DNA from: Desulfatitalea alkaliphila
GTDB taxonomy: Bacteria; Desulfobacterota; Desulfobacteria; Desulfobacterales; Desulfosarcinaceae
Length of the DNA stretch: 64,000 nt
Assembly (NCBI RefSeq): GCF_022968795.1
Contig: NZ_JALJRB010000002.1
Coordinates: 124,001-188,000, forward strand
Direction: 5' to 3'
Positions 16,576-25,902 of the stretch are shown here, in pieces (position 1 is the first letter of the stretch; each line of letters begins with the position of its first letter). Below the pieces are notes generated by a model, which did no database searches, was not told the origin of the DNA, and was given only the letters and a program-made list of their open reading frames with translations. Position numbers and translations under genes: made by a program.

Positions 16576-17326
16576 CGCGGGCGCGTATGATGCGTTGGAT
16601 CTCACGATACCATGCGCCCAGCAGGGCCGTCTCCTCATCACTCGGAGGCCCCTTGTACAACAAGTCGGGCCGTTTTACCAGCGTGCGCCACAAGGCATCG
16701 GCCTGTCGCCATCGGGCAATACGGTCGTGGTGCCCCGAAAGCAGTACCTCGGGCACCTCCCGACCCTCGAAAACCGGCGGCCGGGTGTAGTGGGCATGGT
16801 CCAGCCGCTGGTGCCGGAACGAGTCCTGTTCGGCCGAAACTTCGTTGCCCAACACACCGGGCAACAGCCGGGTAACGGCGTCCATCACCGCCATGGCGGC
16901 CACCTCGCCGCCCGTTAAAACAACATCGCCGATGGAGAGCTCCAGTTCGATGAACTGTTCGCTGATCCGCTCGTCGATGCCTTCGTAGCGCCCGCACACC
17001 AGTATCAGCCCCGCCTGTTGGGCCAGCCGGCCGGCCATGTCCTGGTCGAAAGGCGCCCCTTGCGGGCTGAGCAGCACCGTGAGCGCTTCGGGCGCTTTTA
17101 CGCGTGCCGCCCGCAACGCCCCGGCCAGGGGCTCCGGCTTCATCACCATGCCGCAGCCGCCGCCGTAGGGGCGATCATCGGTGACCCGATGGCGGCCGGC
17201 GGCGTGATCGCGGATGGCGATCGCCTCGGTTGTGATGGCGCCGCCGGCGATGGCCCGCCGTAAAATGCCGTTGTCCCAGAACGCCTGAATCAATTCCGGG
17301 AAGAGGGTCAGGACCACGAATTGCAT
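16538..17326 (-). CDS. trmD: tRNA (guanine37-N1)-methyltransferase
   Basis: The 262-aa protein methylates G37 of tRNAs reading CNN codons and so prevents frameshifting. The motifs are complete: VLTLFPE at the N terminus, DDRPYGGGCGMVMKPEPL, the knot CGRYEGIDERI, SIGDVVLTGGE and ARLLPGV-like TRLLPGVLGN. The C-terminal helical domain has PPVFEGREVPEVLLSGHH. The tail GGGGLDTPPGGG is low complexity and overlaps the following methyltransferase start. Confidence 0.97.
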   Translation of the reverse strand: MQFVVLTLFPELIQAFWDNGILRRAIAGGAITTEAIAIRDHAAGRHRVTDDRPYGGGCGMVMKPEPLAGALRAARVKAPEALTVLLSPQGAPFDQDMAGRLAQQAGLILVCGRYEGIDERISEQFIELELSIGDVVLTGGEVAAMAVMDAVTRLLPGVLGNEVSAEQDSFRHQRLDHAHYTRPPVFEGREVPEVLLSGHHDRIARWRQADALWRTLVKRPDLLYKGPPSDEETALLGAWYREIQRIIRARGGGGLDTPPGGG

Positions 17327-17335
17327 GACCGGTGC

Positions 17336-17881
17336 CTATATCAACCCTTCGGGCAAGTCCACCCGCATGCGGCGTGTTGCGATATCGATGTCCAGCACCA
17401 CCGAGGCGATGGCCGGCACCAGGATCTCATCCACCGGCTGCCCGTCCGGGGTCCGGACCGCATACACATCGTTGGCCCCCGTGGGGATGATCTGCACCAC
17501 TTCGCCCAGATAGCGACCTGTCAGGTCATGAACCGCCATGCCGATCAGATCGCTCCAGTAGTAGGTGTCGGGCGCCAGCGGCGGCAATCCTTGCCGCTGT
17601 ATGCAGACCCGGCAACCGCTCAGTCCCCCGGCCGCATCCCGCGTTTCCACACCGCCGAGCGTCAAACGCACCACTTGCTTGTGTGGCTTGGCCGCGACAA
17701 TGCGATAGACGGTTGTGCCGCCCGCCGCATCGATCAGGTGCACTTCGTCCCGGGGCGCGAAAATGGCGGGCGATTCGGCGTAGGAGTAGACCCGCACGGC
17801 ACCATGGATGCCGTGGGCACCGATCACTTTGCCGACCAGAATCAATCCGTCCGGGATCTCAGGGTTACTCAAGGATTTCAA
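17336..17881 (-). CDS. rimM: 16S rRNA processing protein RimM
   Basis: The 181-aa protein has the RimM N-terminal barrel ([21 protein letters not shown]) and the C-terminal PRC barrel ([37 protein letters not shown]). It assists late 30S assembly with S19. Its start overlaps the KH-domain gene by 17 nt, and it ends 9 nt before trmD. Confidence 0.96.
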   Translation of the reverse strand: MKSLSNPEIPDGLILVGKVIGAHGIHGAVRVYSYAESPAIFAPRDEVHLIDAAGGTTVYRIVAAKPHKQVVRLTLGGVETRDAAGGLSGCRVCIQRQGLPPLAPDTYYWSDLIGMAVHDLTGRYLGEVVQIIPTGANDVYAVRTPDGQPVDEILVPAIASVVLDIDIATRRMRVDLPEGLI

Positions 17882-18095
17882 GGACCGTTCGTTTTTTCAG
17901 TTTGGCCGATGCCGCGCTGAGCAGGGTTCGGATGGCACGCGCGGTGCGGCCCTGCTTTCCGATGATCTTGCCCAAATCGTCCTTGGCCACCTTCAGTTCC
18001 AACACCGATGTTTGGTTGCCTTGAATCTCCGTCACCGAAACCTGTTCCGGATGGTCCACCAAAGCCTGTGCAATCTGCAAAATCAGGTCTTTCAT
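17865..18095 (-). CDS. khpA: KH-domain RNA-binding protein (KhpA type)
   Basis: The 76-aa protein is a single type II KH domain with the GxxG loop in [19 protein letters not shown]. It matches the KhpA/YlqC family, conserved between rpsP and rimM, which binds RNA broadly. The start MKDLIL is chosen because GGGGAGGGGTG lies upstream at proper spacing and the family usually begins this way. It overlaps rimM by 17 nt. Confidence 0.93.
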   Translation of the reverse strand: MKDLILQIAQALVDHPEQVSVTEIQGNQTSVLELKVAKDDLGKIIGKQGRTARAIRTLLSAASAKLKKRTVLEILE

Positions 18096-18140
18096 AGCAC
18101 CCCTCCCCGGATCGGCGATGCTCACATGGCGGTGCGTTGC

Positions 18141-18398
18141 CTACTGCGCGGGCTGGGCGAAGACGCCTTGCTTCTTCAGCAGGTTCTTCACGGTGTCCGT
18201 AGGTGTGGCACCCTGTTGCAACCAGTATTGCACCCGATCAGTATTCAGAGTCACTTCAGCTGGATCCAGCAGCGGGTTGTACGTTCCCACCTTCTCGAGA
18301 AATCGTCCGTCACGCGGACTTTCACTGTCTGCCACCACAATGCGGTAATAGGGTCGTTTTTTGGCGCCGTGCCGGGCCAATCGGATCTTCACTGCCAT
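18141..18398 (-). CDS. rpsP: 30S ribosomal protein S16
   Basis: The 85-aa protein begins [16 protein letters not shown] and contains [19 protein letters not shown] and GTYNPL, the S16 signature. AAGGAG lies upstream of the ATG. It lies 22 nt after ffh in the classic ffh-rpsP-khpA-rimM-trmD order. Confidence 0.98.
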   Translation of the reverse strand: MAVKIRLARHGAKKRPYYRIVVADSESPRDGRFLEKVGTYNPLLDPAEVTLNTDRVQYWLQQGATPTDTVKNLLKKQGVFAQPAQ

Positions 18399-18420
18399 TT
18401 TCGGACATTCTCCTTTTGTC

Positions 18421-19752
18421 TCAAAAAGGCAACATGCCGCGCCCCAGTCCGCGCATGCCGCCCTTATTGATTTTCTTCATCATTTTCATAATCTGGGTAT
18501 AGTTTTTCAGCAATCGGTTCACATCCTGCACCGTGGTGCCGCTGCCCTTGGCGATGCGCCGTCGCCGACTGCCGTTGATAATGTTGTATTGGTAGCGCTC
18601 CTGGGGGGTCATGGAGTTGATGATCGCTTCGATCCGCACCAGCTCCGACTCGTCCACATCCAGGTTCTTCATCTGCTTGTGCTTGCCCATGCCGGGAATC
18701 ATGCCGATCAGGTCGGTCAGCGAACCCATCTTGCGCACTTGCACCAGTTGATCCCGAAAATCCTCCAAGGTGAACTGGTTCTTGCGCAACTTCTTTTCCA
18801 GGGCGGCGGCCTGTTCCGTGTCCACCACGGCCTGGGCCTTCTCGATCATGGTCAGCACATCGCCCATGCCGAGAATGCGGGAGGCCATGCGGTCCGGGTG
18901 GAACGCCTCCAGGTCCGCCAGCTTCTCCCCCACGCCGATGAACTTGATGGGCTTGCCGGTGATGGACCGGATGGAGAGGGCCGCACCGCCGCGGGCATCG
19001 CCGTCCATCTTGCTGAGCACCACGCCGCCGATATGCAACGCATCGTCGAAGGCCTTGGCCATGTTGACCGCATCCTGACCGGTCATGGCATCGGCCACCA
19101 GCAGCACATCGGCGGGCTGGAGCGCTTCGCGGATCGCCTGAAGTTCCGCCATCAAGGTCTCGTCGATGTGCAATCGACCGGCGGTATCCAGCAAGACGGT
19201 GTCACAACCCGCCTTGTGGGCCGCCACCCGCGCCTGCCGGCAAATATCCACCGGGTCCATGTCGGTGCGCGATTCGAACACCGGCACATCGATCTGGGCG
19301 CCCACTTTCTTGAGCTGATCGATGGCTGCCGGCCGGTAAACGTCGGCCGGCACCAGATAGGGCTTGCGGCCCTCCTTGCGCAACTTCAAGGCCAGCTTGC
19401 CGGCGGTGGTGGTTTTACCGGAACCTTGCAGCCCCACCAGCATGATGGGCACCGGGTGAGTGCCGGACAGGTCGAGGGCCTCGTGGGCGCCGCCCATCAG
19501 ATCGGTCAACGTCTCGTTGACGATCTTGACCACCTGCTGGCCGGGGGTCAGGCTGCGCATCACCTCCTGGCCCAGGGAACGCTCCTTGACGTCGGCGATG
19601 AACTGTTTGGCCACCTTGAAATGGACGTCCGCCTCCAGCAGGGCCAGGCGCACCTCACGCAACCCGTCGGAAATGTTTTTTTCCGTCAGGGTACCGTGTC
19701 CCTTGAGGCGTTTGAAGACCCCGTCCAGTTTTTCGCTCAGGCTCTCGAACAT
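18421..19752 (-). CDS. ffh: Signal recognition particle protein Ffh
   Basis: The 443-aa GTPase directs inner-membrane proteins cotranslationally. An N domain is followed by G-domain motifs [25 protein letters not shown] and [10 protein letters not shown]. The Met-rich M domain contains [16 protein letters not shown] and the RNA-binding [13 protein letters not shown]. The start [10 protein letters not shown] is used, with GGGCAAG upstream; the longer frame has no family support. It is the first gene of the minus-strand run ending at 11501. A promoter is visible at 19789-19817. Confidence 0.97.
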   Translation of the reverse strand: MFESLSEKLDGVFKRLKGHGTLTEKNISDGLREVRLALLEADVHFKVAKQFIADVKERSLGQEVMRSLTPGQQVVKIVNETLTDLMGGAHEALDLSGTHPVPIMLVGLQGSGKTTTAGKLALKLRKEGRKPYLVPADVYRPAAIDQLKKVGAQIDVPVFESRTDMDPVDICRQARVAAHKAGCDTVLLDTAGRLHIDETLMAELQAIREALQPADVLLVADAMTGQDAVNMAKAFDDALHIGGVVLSKMDGDARGGAALSIRSITGKPIKFIGVGEKLADLEAFHPDRMASRILGMGDVLTMIEKAQAVVDTEQAAALEKKLRKNQFTLEDFRDQLVQVRKMGSLTDLIGMIPGMGKHKQMKNLDVDESELVRIEAIINSMTPQERYQYNIINGSRRRRIAKGSGTTVQDVNRLLKNYTQIMKMMKKINKGGMRGLGRGMLPF

Positions 19753-19788
19753 CGCTTGCCCGTCGTCGGCTGTAGTAATAAAACCTTG

Positions 19789-19817
19789 AAAATAAACTGA
19801 GATAAATGATAAGTCAA
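19789..19817 (-). promoter_or_regulatory. Sigma70-type promoter for the ffh operon
   Basis: On the minus strand TTGACT (19817-19812) is followed by 17 nt and TATTTT (19794-19789), 36 nt before the ffh start. The region is clearly AT-rich compared with its surroundings. Immediately upstream, 19828-19836 (ACGGCAACA) and 19841-19849 form a perfect 9-bp hairpin between this promoter and the divergent rlmN gene. Confidence 0.6.
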
Positions 19818-19827
19818 GCAAAACGAA

Positions 19828-19849
19828 ACGGCAACAACAATGTTGCCGT
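19828..19849. repeat. Perfect 9-bp hairpin between ffh and rlmN
   Basis: ACGGCAACA (19828-19836) and TGTTGCCGT (19841-19849) pair around a 4-nt loop in the 181-nt divergent region. On the minus strand it is followed by a T-rich stretch, so it could stop leftward transcription before the ffh promoter. It could also be an operator. Confidence 0.45.
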
Positions 19850-19933
19850 CCGGATCACAAACCATCACCCAGCCGCCGTGCTATAGCACCAACCCGGTGC
19901 AGGAGCAACAAAGAATCGGCGCAGGTCGTGACA

Positions 19934-20974
19934 ATGGTTGCAGACTTGAAAAACATGGACCGCGAAGCGTTGCTGGCCTGGCTGGAAAGCCAAGGCGAGC
20001 GGCCTTTTCGAGCGGATCAGATGCTCAAATGGCTCTATCTGCGCCTGGCCGACGACTTCGACCAGATGACCGATTTGAGCAAGGATTTCCGCATTTTGCT
20101 GGCCCGCCACTTCACCATCGGGCGCTTGGCGGTGGACCAGGTGCGCACGGCCGTTGACGGCACGCGCAAATTCCTGTTCCGCCTGGCCGACGGCCAGACC
20201 ATCGAGAGCGTGCTGATGCCCGAGCGCAGCCACGACACCCTCTGCGTCTCCAGCCAGGTGGGCTGTGCCCTGGGCTGCCGCTTCTGCTTGACCGGGCAGG
20301 GCGGCCTGGTACGCAACCTGACCCCCGCCGAGATCATCGGCCAGGTGTGGGAGGTGCGCAAGCAGATGGCCGATCCGGCCCGGCTGACCAACCTGGTTTT
20401 CATGGGCATGGGCGAACCCCTGGCCAATTACGATGCGCTGGTGCAGGCCATCACGGTGTTGACCGACAGCGATTGGGGCATGAAATTCGCCTCCCGGCGA
20501 GTGACCGTCTCCACCGCCGGCATCGTGCCGCGCATCCTGGATCTGGGCCGCGACACGCGGGTCAACCTGGCCGTCTCCCTCAACGAAGTGGACGATACGG
20601 CCCGCAGCCGGCTGATGCCCGTCAACCGAACATATCCCCTGGCGCAACTGCTGGACGCCTGCCGCCACTACCCCTTGCCCAAGGGCCGCAAGATCACCTT
20701 CGAGTACATCCTGTTCAACAATCTCAACGACACCCCGGACCATGCCCGCGCCCTGGCCCGTTTGCTGGGTCCCCTGAAGGCCAAGATCAACCTGATCCCT
20801 TTCAACCCCCACCCCGGCAGCCCCTTCGAAAGACCCTCGGAGGCGCGCATCCAGGCATTCCAGAGCCTGCTCATCGACAAACACTTCACCAGCGTGGTGC
20901 GCTACAGCAAGGGGCTGGACATTATGGCGGCCTGCGGCCAGTTGCGGGTGGCGGCGCGCGAACAAGCCGTTTGA
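19934..20974 (+). CDS. rlmN: Dual-specificity 23S rRNA/tRNA (adenine-C2)-methyltransferase RlmN
   Basis: The 346-aa radical SAM enzyme makes 2-methyladenosine at A2503 of 23S rRNA and A37 of tRNAs. The radical SAM motif is CALGCRFC (CxxxCxxC). VFMGMGEPLANYD, RVTVSTAGIVPRI and LNPHPGSPFE-like FNPHPGSPFE are family marks, and the C-terminal resolving Cys is in MAACGQLR. The ATG at 19934 is chosen; a GTG two codons upstream is also possible. It is divergent from ffh. Confidence 0.96.
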   Translation: MVADLKNMDREALLAWLESQGERPFRADQMLKWLYLRLADDFDQMTDLSKDFRILLARHFTIGRLAVDQVRTAVDGTRKFLFRLADGQTIESVLMPERSHDTLCVSSQVGCALGCRFCLTGQGGLVRNLTPAEIIGQVWEVRKQMADPARLTNLVFMGMGEPLANYDALVQAITVLTDSDWGMKFASRRVTVSTAGIVPRILDLGRDTRVNLAVSLNEVDDTARSRLMPVNRTYPLAQLLDACRHYPLPKGRKITFEYILFNNLNDTPDHARALARLLGPLKAKINLIPFNPHPGSPFERPSEARIQAFQSLLIDKHFTSVVRYSKGLDIMAACGQLRVAAREQAV

Positions 20975-20987
20975 ATCAAATCAATTT

Positions 20988-21090
20988 CAAATCGAAATCG
21001 AAATCGGGATCGCTATCGAAATCGCGTCGAACCGGGGCGCAAATCTGAACTGAATCGATTTCGCTCCCGATTTCGATCCCGATCCCGATG
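20988..21090. repeat. Intergenic ATCGAAATCG / CGATTTCGAT simple-repeat hairpin region
   Basis: The gap between rlmN and thiM holds many ATCGAAATCG-type units (about 20990-21023). A complementary block of CGATTTCGATCCCGATCC-type units follows at about 21055-21090. The two blocks can form a long imperfect hairpin. No gene is present. It may terminate both convergent transcripts, or represent a low-complexity intergenic repeat family. Confidence 0.6.
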
Positions 21091-21161
21091 CTGCTTTCGC
21101 CCCGCTTCCAATCATAGACGGGCTTTGTGCATAACCGCATTGCTTTTGAAGGCCGGTCAGC

Positions 21162-21980
21162 TCAGGCGGCGCGCACCTTGAGCATCGCCCGAATCGTTTC
21201 GGGGCCGGTGTCGTAGAGGCGGTCGAGAAATACGGGGAAAAAGGTACCGGGCTTGTCGCTGGTTTGAATGGCCCGGTCGCCGCAGATGCCGTAGTAGGCG
21301 AAGGCCGCGGTGGCGGCGGCCAAATGGTCGCCGGCGCCGGGTCCGGCCACGGCGCAAAAAGCGGCGGTGATGGCGCTCAGGCCGCAGCCGATGCCCGTGA
21401 CCTTGGTCATCAGCGGTTGGCCGTTGGCCACGCGGTACACTTGACCTCCATCGGTGATGCAATCCTCGGCCCCCGACACCGCCACGATGCAGCCGGCCTC
21501 CAGGGCCAGGGCCTTAACGGCCGCCACACCGTCATCGGACAACGCCAGGCTGCTGTCCACCCCCTTGGTGCGCACATCTGCGGACACCAGGGAGAGCACT
21601 TCCGAGGCGTTGCCGCGCAGGACCGCGATGCGGCAGCGCGCCATGATGGTACGCACGGCGCGGGTGCGCAGGGTGGTGGCGCCGGCGCCCACCGGATCCA
21701 GGATCACCGGCTTGCCCAGGGCATTGGCCTTCTCGCCGGCCACGCACATGGCTTCCACCCAATCCTCCTGCAAGGTGCCGATGTTGAGCACCAGGGCGCC
21801 GGCCAGGGCGACCATCTCCTCCACCTCGGCGCGGCAGTGGGCCATCACCGGCGAGGCCCCGGCGGCCAGCAGGATGTTGGCCGTGGTCTCCATCACCACG
21901 AAGTTGGTGATGTTGTGCACCAGGGGCGCCCGGTCGCGCAGTTGCGCCAGCGCATCGACGGTATAGGCCGCCATTTCCAT
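21162..21980 (-). CDS. thiM: Hydroxyethylthiazole kinase
   Basis: The 272-aa ribokinase-fold enzyme phosphorylates the thiazole alcohol in thiamine salvage. Features: PLVHNITNFVVMETTANILLAAGASPVMAH-type N terminus (residues about 19-48), NIGTL, PVILDPVGAGAT, LRGNASEV, SGAEDCITDG and VTGIGCGLSAITAAF with the catalytic Cys in place. The ATG overlaps the hdrA stop (TGATG), so it is translated as the last gene of the hdr operon, an unusual location. No TPP riboswitch was seen. Alternative start: ATG at 21974. Confidence 0.93.
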   Translation of the reverse strand: MEMAAYTVDALAQLRDRAPLVHNITNFVVMETTANILLAAGASPVMAHCRAEVEEMVALAGALVLNIGTLQEDWVEAMCVAGEKANALGKPVILDPVGAGATTLRTRAVRTIMARCRIAVLRGNASEVLSLVSADVRTKGVDSSLALSDDGVAAVKALALEAGCIVAVSGAEDCITDGGQVYRVANGQPLMTKVTGIGCGLSAITAAFCAVAGPGAGDHLAAATAAFAYYGICGDRAIQTSDKPGTFFPVFLDRLYDTGPETIRAMLKVRAA

Positions 21981-24900
21981 CAGCCGACCTCTTCGTTGAG
22001 GGCGAAGATCTGGGCGAAGATCTGGTCGTTGTCGAAACCCTTCAAGCGGATGGCGCCGCTGCGGCAGGAGGCCACGCAGAGGCCGCACCCCTTGCACAGC
22101 ACGGGGTTGATTTGCGCCTTGCCGGTGAAAGGGCCTTTCTCGATGAAACTGGGCGCCGAGTAGGGGCAGATGGCCACGCACACCCCGCAGGCGCTGCAGT
22201 CGGCCGGACGGGTTTCGGCCACGGTGCCCGCCATGCGGATGGTCTGCTTGGCCAGCAGGGTGACCGCCCGGGTGGCCGCCGCCTGGGCCTGGGTGATGGA
22301 CTCGTCCAACGGTTTGGGCGCATGGGCCAGGCCGCAGATGAACACACCGTCGGTGGCGCAATCCACGGGGCGCAATTTGACGTGGGCCTCCATGTAGAAG
22401 CCGTCGTCGTTGAGGGTGGCCTTGTACATCTGGGCCACCGGGTTGTCCGCCGGCGGGACGATGGCGGTGGCCAGCACCAGCAGGTCGGGCCGCGCCACCA
22501 TCTTGCGGCGCAGGGCGGTGTCGGTGAAGCGCACCGCCAGGTCCTCGCCTTCGGGTTGCACCTCCAGGCCGACGGCCTCGTCGTATTTGATGAACACCAC
22601 CCCCGCCTGCCGCGCCTCGCGGTAGAGATCCTCGCGCAAGCCATAGCTGCGCATGTCCCTATAGAGCACCATCACATCCATCTCCGGACGCAGGGCTTTG
22701 AGGGCCAGGGCGCTCTTGATGGAGTGGGTGCAGCACACCTTGGAACAGTAGGGGCGGGTTTCGTTGCGCGAACCCACGCACTGAATGAACATGGCACTCT
22801 TGCAGGCCGGCAGGGTCTCATCGCCCGCGATCAACCGCCGGTCCAGTTCCAGGGCGGTCAACACCCGGGGATCCCGGCCGTAGGCGTGCAGTCCCTCGGG
22901 TTTGAACTCCGAGGCGCCCGAGGCGATGACGGTCACGCCGTGGTCCAGCACCTCCTGCTCCCCTTGACGGTCGATGGTGGTCTTGAAGTTGCCCACGAAG
23001 CCGTCCACATGGGTGATGCGGGCATTGAGGCGCACCTCGATCTTGTGGTCGGCGGCCACCTGTTGCACCATCTCGTGCACATGGGCCTGCACGTCGCCAC
23101 CATCCCAGGTCCGGTGCAGGTTGAGGGCTTGGCCGCCCAGGCGGTCGGTCTGCTCCACCAGGTAGCTCTCATAGCCTTGGGCCGACAGGGCCAGGGCGGT
23201 CGCCATGCCGGCCACGCCGCCGCCGACGATCAGGGCCCTGGGATCGATGGAGAGCTCCGGCTCCTCGAGCGGTTGCAACAGGGCCACCTTGGCCACCGCC
23301 ATGCGGGTCAGGTCCTTGGCCTTGGTGGTGGCCTCTTCCTTTGTCTGGTTGTGCACCCAGGAACACTGGTTGCGGATGTTGGCCATCTCGAAAAGGTATT
23401 TGTTGATGCCGGCGCTGGTCACCGTTTCCTGGAAAAGGGGCTCGTGGGTCTTGGGAGTGCAGGCCGAGACCACCACCCGGTTGAGCCGCTTTTCGCGGAT
23501 CACCTTGGCCATCGCCTCCTGGGTGTCCTGGCTGCAGGAGAACATGCTCTCTTCGGCATGGGCCACGTAAGGCAGCGTGCGGGCGTATTCAACGACCTGG
23601 GGCACATCCACCACCGAGGCGATGTTGGTGCCGCAACGGCAGATGAACACCCCGATGCGGGGCGCTTCGCCGCGAATGTCGGTTTCCAGCGGCGCTTCCT
23701 TGGTCAAGGTGCGGCTCCAGCGGGCCTCCACCAATCCACTGCCGGCGGCGCCGGCGGCTGCCGAGGACTCCACCACCGAAGAGGGAATGTCCATGGGCGC
23801 TTCCAAGGCGCCACAGACGTAGATCCCCGGTACCGAGGTGCGCACCGGATCGAAGCCGGGCGTGCGGGCGAAACCGTAAGCATCGACCGCGATGCCCAAC
23901 CGTTGGGTCAGGGCGCGCGCCTCGGCGCCGATGCCCAGTCCCACGGAAAGCACCACGATGTCGAAGGCCTCTTCAACCCGCCGGCCGGACGCATCCACGT
24001 AACGCAGCAGCAGATTGCCATCGGCATCGGGCACCACGTTGGTGATGCGGGACTTGACGAAGCGAACGCCGGAGGCGTCCCGGCCCCGGTTGTAATACCG
24101 TTCGAAGTCCTTGCCGTGGGTGCGAATGTCCATGTAGAAAATGGCCGTATCCAGCGGCTCGTGGCTGTGCTCCTTGGCCAGCATGGCCTCTTTGATGGCA
24201 TAGGTGCAGCACACCGAAGAGCAGTAGCCACGGGCGCCGATGTGCACGTCGCGGGAACCGACACATTGCAGCCAGGCGATCTTTTTGGGCTCCTTCTTGT
24301 CCGACGGCCTTACGAGATGGCCGCCGTAGGGGCCCGAGGCGGACAGAATGCGTTCGAACTCCAGGCTGGTGACCACATTGGGCGAGCGCTGGTAACCGTA
24401 CACATCGTGAGTGGCCGGATCGTAGGTTTCGCAACCAGCGGCCATCACCACCGAACCCACGTTCAAGATCAGCTCTTTTTCCTTGTCGTCGTACACAATC
24501 GCCCCGGTGGGGCACACCTTTGCGCAGTTGCCGCACTTGCCCTTCTGCAGATAGATGCACTGCTCCTGGTCGATGGCGTACTTGAGCGGCACCGCCTGGG
24601 CGTAACGCACATAGATCGCCTTGCGCTTTTGCAGCCCGCCGTTGTAGGTATCCACCACTTTCTTGGGGCACTTTTCGGCGCACAAGCCGCAGGCGATGCA
24701 CTTGTCCAAGTCCACAAAACGTGGATGCTGCTTGATCCGGACCTGAAAATTGCCCGCTTCTCCCGAAATCCCCTGGACTTCCGCCAGGGTCAACAACTCA
24801 ACATTTTGATGCCGGCCGACCTCGACCAGTTTGGGAGAGATAATTCAAAGCGCGCAGTCGTTGGTGGGGAACGTCTTGTCCAGCTGGGACATGATCCCGC

Positions 24901-25021
24901 CGATGGAGGTCCCGCGTTCCACCAGATAGACGTAATACCCTGAATCGGCGGCGTCCAGGGCGGCCTGCATTCCGGCGATCCCGCCGCCGACGACCATTAT
25001 GGATCCGATTTTCTCTGACAT
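21980..25021 (-). CDS. hdrA: HdrA-like heterodisulfide reductase subunit, selenocysteine-containing (UGA at 24847-24845)
   Basis: The protein is 1013 aa when UGA at 24847-24845 is read as Sec59. The N terminus has the FAD motif [17 protein letters not shown], then [11 protein letters not shown][13 protein letters not shown], where HdrA proteins normally carry Cys or Sec. Next come [4Fe-4S] motifs [11 protein letters not shown] and CGNCAKVC, then CRCGTNI. A second FAD domain begins [17 protein letters not shown], and C-terminal ferredoxin motifs are [11 protein letters not shown] and [11 protein letters not shown]. HdrA is the flavin, potentially bifurcating, subunit. AGGTGA precedes the ATG at 25021. 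A conventional caller would start it at about 24796 and lose 75 residues including the active site. It lies 8 nt from hdrB. Confidence 0.93.
24812..24847 (-). promoter_or_regulatory. Bacterial SECIS element of hdrA (UGA plus hairpin)
   Basis: On the minus strand UGA (24847-24845) is followed after 15 nt by CTGGTC (24829-24824), loop GAGGTC (24823-24818), and GGCCGG (24817-24812). This is a 6-bp stem with two G-U pairs. The loop begins with G and lies 21 nt from the UGA, within the bacterial SECIS range. The pairing is weaker than that of fdhA. Confidence 0.7.
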
Positions 25022-25029
25022 CATTTCAC

Positions 25030-25902
25030 CTATTGGGCAATGAACGCATTCACACCGCGTATCTCTTTTTTATTCTCGGCCAATCCCAACGCCTTCTCGG
25101 ACAACCCCATGGCCAACCCCAGCAGTTGCGGATAGAGGATGGAAGGCAGATCCACATCGCTCAGCCCTTCGCGCTCCATCTGCTGCTGTACCGTATCGAA
25201 TTGGATCTGGCACCAGGGGCAGGCCACGCTCAGGTAATCGGCGCCGGCGGCCTTGGCATCGGCCAACTTGCCGGCCGTCAGCTTTTTGGACAAAGCGTCG
25301 TTGACCCCCATCAGCGGGGCGCCGCAACATTCCAGCTTTTGCGACCAGTCGACACTCTTGGCCCCGGTCAGGGCCACCAGGTCATCCAATACCCGCGGCG
25401 CCACCGGATCGTCGAACTGCATCACGTCGCTGGGCCGCAGCACATGGCAGCCGTAATGGGCGGCGATCTTCAAATTCTTGAAGGGCGCCTTCACCCGCTC
25501 CTTGATGGCCGCCGTGCCGATGTCCTTGTGCAGCAAGGAAAGCAGGTGCTTGACCTCGCTCTTGCCTTCATAGGCGAGCCCCCTGCGGGCAAGGAAGCGG
25601 TTGGCCTCGGCCTTGGCGGCCGCGTCGTTGGCCAGTTGATGGGCGGCCTTTTTCAAGGTGCCGTAGCAGCACTGGCACAGGGTCAGCAAATCGACCCCTT
25701 CCGCTTCGGCCAAAGCCAGGTTACGGGCCGCAAAAAGCAGGGCGGTCTGCATATCGATGTTGCGCAGCGGGTAGCCGCAGCAATTGAAACGGCGGACATC
25801 CACCAGATCCACCTGGAGCTCCGCCAACACCACCCGGGCGGCCCGTTCGAAATGGGGCACCCGTGCCGGTATGTTACATCCTATAAAAAGCGCAAATTTC
25901 AT
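25030..25902 (-). CDS. hdrB: HdrB-like heterodisulfide reductase subunit (CCG domains)
   Basis: The 290-aa soluble protein has two cysteine-rich CCG domains: FNCCGYP and LCQCCYG, then ECCGAPL and ACPWCQ. In HdrB these bind the noncubane [4Fe-4S] clusters that cleave disulfides. It begins [14 protein letters not shown]. The start overlaps the upstream membrane subunit stop (4 nt) and the stop is 8 nt before hdrA. It is therefore the middle subunit of a membrane-HdrC/HdrB/HdrA complex. The true substrate in this organism (a thiol/disulfide, DsrC, or a ferredoxin relay) is not known. Confidence 0.92.
   Translation of the reverse strand: MKFALFIGCNIPARVPHFERAARVVLAELQVDLVDVRRFNCCGYPLRNIDMQTALLFAARNLALAEAEGVDLLTLCQCCYGTLKKAAHQLANDAAAKAEANRFLARRGLAYEGKSEVKHLLSLLHKDIGTAAIKERVKAPFKNLKIAAHYGCHVLRPSDVMQFDDPVAPRVLDDLVALTGAKSVDWSQKLECCGAPLMGVNDALSKKLTAGKLADAKAAGADYLSVACPWCQIQFDTVQQQMEREGLSDVDLPSILYPQLLGLAMGLSEKALGLAENKKEIRGVNAFIAQ

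Noticed and set aside
22112-24943. Long plus-strand open frame opposite hdrA
   Set aside because: High-GC antisense shadow; the minus strand encodes recognisable FAD and [4Fe-4S] motifs.
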